Position numbers and translations under genes: made by a program. Positions 60,232-64,000 of a stretch of DNA of 64,000 bases are shown here, in pieces; the stretch's first letter is position 1; the number at the start of each line of letters is the position of its first letter. The notes under the pieces are model-generated. The model searched no databases and was not told the origin of the DNA. It was given only the letters and a program-made list of their open reading frames with translations. Location: NCBI GenBank assembly GCA_963931865.1, contig OZ007508.1:618133-682132 (forward strand). The letters are read 5' to 3'. Origin of the DNA: Axinella damicornis (lineage: Eukaryota > Porifera > Demospongiae > Axinellida > Axinellidae).

Positions 60232-60592
60232 ATACACAGCTGGCTGGGGGGCGGGAGGGGGTGCACACAGCTGGCTGGGGGGCAGGAAGGTGGTGCACAC
60301 AGCTGGCTGGGGGGCAGGAAGGTGGTGTACACAGCTGGCTGGGGGGCGGGAAGGTGGTGCACACAGCTGGCTGGGGGGCAGGAAGGTGGTGCACACAGCT
60401 GGCTGGGGGGCAGGAAGGTGGTGCACACAGCTGGCTGGGGGGCAGGAAGGTGGCGTGCACAGCTGGCTGGGGGGGCGGGAAGGTGGTGCACACGGCTGGG
60501 GGGCAGGAAGGTGGCGTGCACAGCTGGCTGGGGGGCGGGAAGGTGGTGCACACAGCTGGCTGGGGGGCGGGAAGGTGGCGCACACAAGAAGT
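60232..60592. repeat. 32-bp minisatellite downstream of TOLLIP
   Basis: About eleven copies of CACACAGCTGGCTGGGGGGC plus a GGAAGGTGGTG tail, starting 80 bp after the stop codon, so it may lie in the 3'UTR. Confidence 0.95.
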
Positions 60593-60844
60593 AGCTGTTC
60601 AGCACTGCATGATATATATATAGCATCTAATAACATGATTTGCATCATTCTCACAAAGGATGATACATACCAGCTGCCAAGCAGTGCCTTCCCGCTTCTA
60701 ATTGAAATGTGTGAAGTACAACAGTCGAGTCAAAGTCAAGTTTCATGACATTGCCTGTTACGGCTATATAGTCAGGACAGCAACACACATATTAGTCCTG
60801 TTCAGGCATCATTGCCTAGCATGCCGTAGTATAACAGTGCGGAA

Positions 60845-61130
60845 TTGACTATCACAGGCCCCTGAGTATTGATCGAGGTCCTGGAATCCATACATGACAG
60901 ACCCAGCTGAACTGTGTTGGTGTAATACAGATGTAACCACCTCACCTCCTCTGCAACAATCAGTCGGAAGTTACTAAGGGATACCCAGTGTGATTGACTC
61001 ACAATAGCCCCCATAAGCCCTGATCGAGGTTACTAGAATCCATATGAGACTCAGCCAAACTGCGTTGGTGTAGTACATGGGTACATGGAGTAACCACCTC
61101 ACCTCCTCCGCATCAGTCTTCGGAGCGAGT
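60845..61130. repeat. Two diverged copies of a roughly 155-bp repeat
   Basis: Both copies contain GATCGAGGT, GAATCCATA, TGTTGGTGTA-like words and ACCACCTCACCTCCTC in the same order. No gene was recognised. Confidence 0.75.
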
Positions 61131-61446
61131 TTAGCAGACAACCTAGCCCTTCTAAACCTAGCACTGTTTTGAAAATAATTTCAAGGAAGTCTCCTCTCTT
61201 ATTTTCGTCACAAGAGACAGTGTGAGAACAGCTGACAACGTAGGACATTCGTACATGTACAGTGTGTAGACAGACATCAACAAGGGCGTATGGTAACCAT
61301 GAGAGACTATTTCACAGAGCTCATAGCTTTACAACGCCATCTTTGGCGCGCTTCAACAACAAATGTGCATGTGCGCATGCGTACATGGCGCGCGCAACCG
61401 GATACAGCCGGCTGGGATTTAAATACTCAATTTGTAGCAAGTTTTG

Positions 61447-61573
61447 GCGGGAAGTCAGGATGGCACACTCGCTAAGCACTTGCTTTACAGCCTGGGGGTT
61501 GAGTGTTCGTCTCCCCAATAACCGAGTACGAGTCTGGGCCACTCCGTACACACCGGTTCCTGACTTCCCCGCC
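61447..61573. repeat. Short-ended inverted repeat
   Basis: GGCGGGAAGTCAGG and CCTGACTTCCCCGCC are inverted, about 100 bp apart, and may be ends of a small element. The right end abuts the 5S-like sequence. Confidence 0.5.
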
Positions 61574-61660
61574 TAGCAGCCGTACTACGCCGGTTCCCAT
61601 CTGACCACCGAAGCTAAAGGTGTCTGGTGGAAAGCAGGTCGCCCTCCTGTGATTCCAGAC
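61571..61660 (+). rRNA. 5S rRNA-like relic
   Basis: GCCTAGCAGCCGTACTACGC then CGGTTCCCATCTGACCACCG and AAGCTAA follow the order of the 5' half of eukaryotic 5S rRNA. The rest of the molecule is not recognisable, so this is a pseudogene or a 5S-derived SINE head. Confidence 0.45.
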
Positions 61661-61929
61661 ACGCCTATCCAGCGCTTCTGAGGCTTACACTTCGGTGTCT
61701 GACCTGTCACGGAGGGATGGGTGTGTTGCTAGGTGTACTTTTTTTTCTTTTTTTTTTGTTCATGGAGGCAGGTTGATATGCTTGCTCTTTTTTGTTTTTA
61801 TTATTGGAGGGAAACAGGATTTTTTCCCCTTTTTCTTTCAGCTGATTCGATCACTGCTAGCTGCTCTGTTAAAACTAGCAGTGTCCAAGTAGGCCTATGC
61901 AATCATGGCTCATTTTTCTTTATCCACAG

Positions 61930-62009
61930 TGCCAGTATATGGCGAACTATCACTGACAAGGCCTGGGTGGTGCCCAACCCCCTCAATAAGTTGTTCTCGT
62001 TACAGAAAG
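61930..62009 (+). CDS. Possible isolated exon, unknown product
   Basis: An 80-bp open stretch is bounded by an acceptor (TTTATCCACAG) and a donor (AAAG then GTCAGT). The best frame reads ASIWRTITDKAWVVPNPLNK then LFSLQK. No family was recognised and no partner exon was found in the window; it may belong to a gene continuing to the right or be chance. Confidence 0.3.
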
Positions 62010-62011
62010 GT

Positions 62012-62460
62012 CAGTTGGTTGCATGCCTCTTGCACTAAACCACATATAGAACTGTGGTGTTTTCTTAGTCTAACAAGCTTGCCCTTCGCTTTCTCCAGCA
62101 CACGATCAATTTCAGTATGCACTCGTGGTCACGTGAGTCGATCCGTGCTGGGGAAATTTAGAGGGGCTAGCCCGCTAGACTAGTGTTTTCTTATGGGGGC
62201 CAGCAAGTTAATTATAAGGTGGCAAAGCCTCTTCAGTGTTTAGTGCTGGTCCAGCAGGAAATACTGTAGGGGAATGGCATTAATTAGGCCCAGGGCCAGT
62301 GCTTAATGTGCGCATTCATGTCCACTACCTATACTTAAAGTATGCACTTCCTGCCGGACCGATATCCACAAGTCATCGATTTTATTGTATACATAGACCC
62401 AACTGAGGTCCATAGATGGCCCTCAAGGGAGCACTGCTGTTGCGTGATTCAGGCTTGCAC
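62012..62460. other. Non-coding, nothing recognised
   Basis: Unique sequence between the possible exon and the terminal satellite. Confidence 0.5.
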
Positions 62461-62461
62461 C

Positions 62462-64000
62462 ACAGATGTCACATTGTGCAGTAGCAGTCCCGTCTCCTGG
62501 CCAACCCAACATACACTGTAGCTGGTAAGGCCTAGCTGGCATCAGTCCCGTCTCCTGGCCAACCCAACATACACTGTAGCTGGTAAGGCCTAGCTGGCAT
62601 CAGTCCCGTCTCCTGGCCAACCCAACATACACTGTAGCTGGTAAGGCCTAGCTGGCATCAGTCCCGTCTCCTGGCCAACCCAACATACACTGTAGCTGGT
62701 AAGGCCTAGCTGGCATCAGTCCCGTCTCCTGGCCAACCCAACATACACTGTAGCTGGTAAGGCCTAGCTGGCATCAGTCCCGTCTCCTGGCCAACCCAAC
62801 ATACACTGTAGCTGGTAAGGCCTAGCTGGCATCAGTCCCGTCTCCTGCAATGTTGTTTTAGTTATCTAAAACTGAAATAGTTTAGTTTTTGGTTTTAATT
62901 AGGTAGAGTCGCATTGTTTAGTTTAGTTTTAGTTTTAATTACTAAATCTCAAAAGGGTTAGTAAAGGCTCTTTTAGTTTTAGTAACCACCATTTTTGGGT
63001 GATTTTCATATTAGTTTAGTTGTAGTTTTAATTAACAGGCTGAGACAGTCCTCAGTTTAGTTTTAGTTTTAATTACTAAAGTGAAATATGCCATACTAAA
63101 CTGCATTATAGTTTTAGTTTTAGTTAACTAAAACAACATTGGTCTCCTGGCCAACCCAACATACACTGTAGCTGGTAAGGCCTAGCTGGCATCAGTCCCG
63201 TCTCCTGGCCAACCCAACATACACTGTAGCTGGTAAGGCCTAGCTGGCATCAGTCCCGTCTCCTGGCCAACCCAACATACACTGTAGCTGGTAAGGCCTA
63301 GCTGGCATCAGTCCCGTCTCCTGGCCAACCCAACATACACTGTAGCTGGTAAGGCCTAGCTGGCATCAGTCCCGTCTCCTGGCCAACCCAACATACACTG
63401 TAGCTGGTAAGGCCTAGCTGGCATCAGTCCCGTCTCCTGGCCAACCCAACATACACTGTAGCTGGTAAGGCAGCTGGCATCAGTCCCGTCTCCTGGCCAA
63501 CCCAACATACACTGTAGCTGGTAAGGCCTAGCTGGCATCAGTCCCGTCTCCTGGCCAACCCAACATACACTGTAGCTGGTAAGGCCTAGCTGGCATCAGT
63601 CCCGTCTCCTGGCCAACCCAACATACACTGTAGCTGGTAAGGCCTAGCTGGCATCAGTCCCGTCTCCTGGCCAACCCAACATACACTGTAGCTGGTAAGG
63701 CCTAGCTGGCATCAGTCCCGTCTCCTGGCCAACCCAACATACACTGTAGCTGGTAAGGCAGCTGGCATCAGTCCCGTCTCCTGGCCAACCCAACATACAC
63801 TGTAGCTGGTAAGGCAGCTGGCATCAGTCCCGTCTCCTGGCCAACCCAACATACACTGTAGCTGGTAAGGCCTAGCTGGCATCAGTCCCGTCTCCTGGCC
63901 AACCCAACATACACTGTAGCTGGTAAGGCAGCTGGCATCAGTCCCGTCTCCTGGCCAACCCAACATACACTGTAGCTGGTAAGGCAGCTGGCATCAGTCC
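62462..64000. repeat. 58-bp satellite reaching the window end
   Basis: The unit contains GTCTCCTGGCCAACCCAACA, TACACTGTAGCTGGTAAGG, CCTAGCTGGCATCAGTCCC. About 21 copies are visible, some lacking CCTA. The array is interrupted once by the element at 62848-63141 and continues past 64000. Confidence 0.97.
62848..63141. mobile_element. 294-bp hAT-like MITE inserted in the satellite
   Basis: The ends CAATGTTGTTTTAGTTA and TAACTAAAACAACATTG are perfect over 17 bp. The exact 8-bp duplication GTCTCCTG flanks it at 62840-62847 and 63142-63149. The interior is AT-rich with many TTTTAGTTT words. The 8-bp TSD is typical of hAT elements; no transposase is present. Confidence 0.88.

Noticed and set aside
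62462..64000. CRISPR-like regular array
   Set aside because: The unit repeats completely without variable spacers and the context is animal nuclear DNA; it is a satellite.

Overview
The window is animal nuclear DNA: exons of about 13 to 300 bp separated by introns with GT-AG borders, intronic minisatellites, and many short inverted-repeat transposons. A sponge or another early-branching marine invertebrate fits best, given the multi-death-domain protein, compact genes and unusual cysteine-rich secreted proteins. This is inference, as no species marker is present. Four conserved genes could be modelled exon by exon, with splice phases checked: SART1 (complement 6786-21411), MRPS21 (22869-23922), a heavy-type ferritin (complement 48532-53600) and TOLLIP (55135-60153). 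A fifth gene, complement 653-6336, encodes a predicted 358-residue protein with three death domains and a Ser/Thr/Pro-rich tail. Its eight exons are in phase throughout. A 5'-truncated LINE lies in one of its introns.

Layout. 1-6340: death-domain gene, LINE, tRNA-like doublet, several hairpin transposons. 6786-21411: SART1 with 25 visible exons, a 200-base assembly gap that probably hides a conserved exon, and large minisatellites in its introns. 21412-22868: divergent SART1/MRPS21 intergenic region filled by an inverted-repeat element. 23923-27440: non-coding, with a 67-bp minisatellite. 27442-28410: frameshifted single-domain member of a cysteine-rich secreted family. 28591-38701: about 25 related units in tandem, bounded by CACTCCTGGTA/TACCAGGAGTG ends, each carrying an ATG followed by a splice-donor-like site on the minus strand. 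38702-41800: repeats and a degraded SART1 copy. 41973-43808: intact 611-residue paralogue with three copies of a 14-cysteine domain and a probable GPI-anchor tail. 44212-48531: duplicated block and transposons. 48532-53600: ferritin. 55135-60153: TOLLIP. 60154-64000: minisatellites, a 5S-like relic and a 58-bp satellite running off the window end.

The genes do not form an operon or one pathway. SART1 is a splicing factor and MRPS21 a mitoribosomal protein. Ferritin stores iron. TOLLIP and the death-domain protein belong to families used in innate immune and cell-death signalling. The most distinctive content is the cysteine-rich family, the 10-kb array with exon-like units, and a family of terminal-inverted-repeat elements with 9-bp target duplications, one of which has a preserved empty site in a paralogous block.
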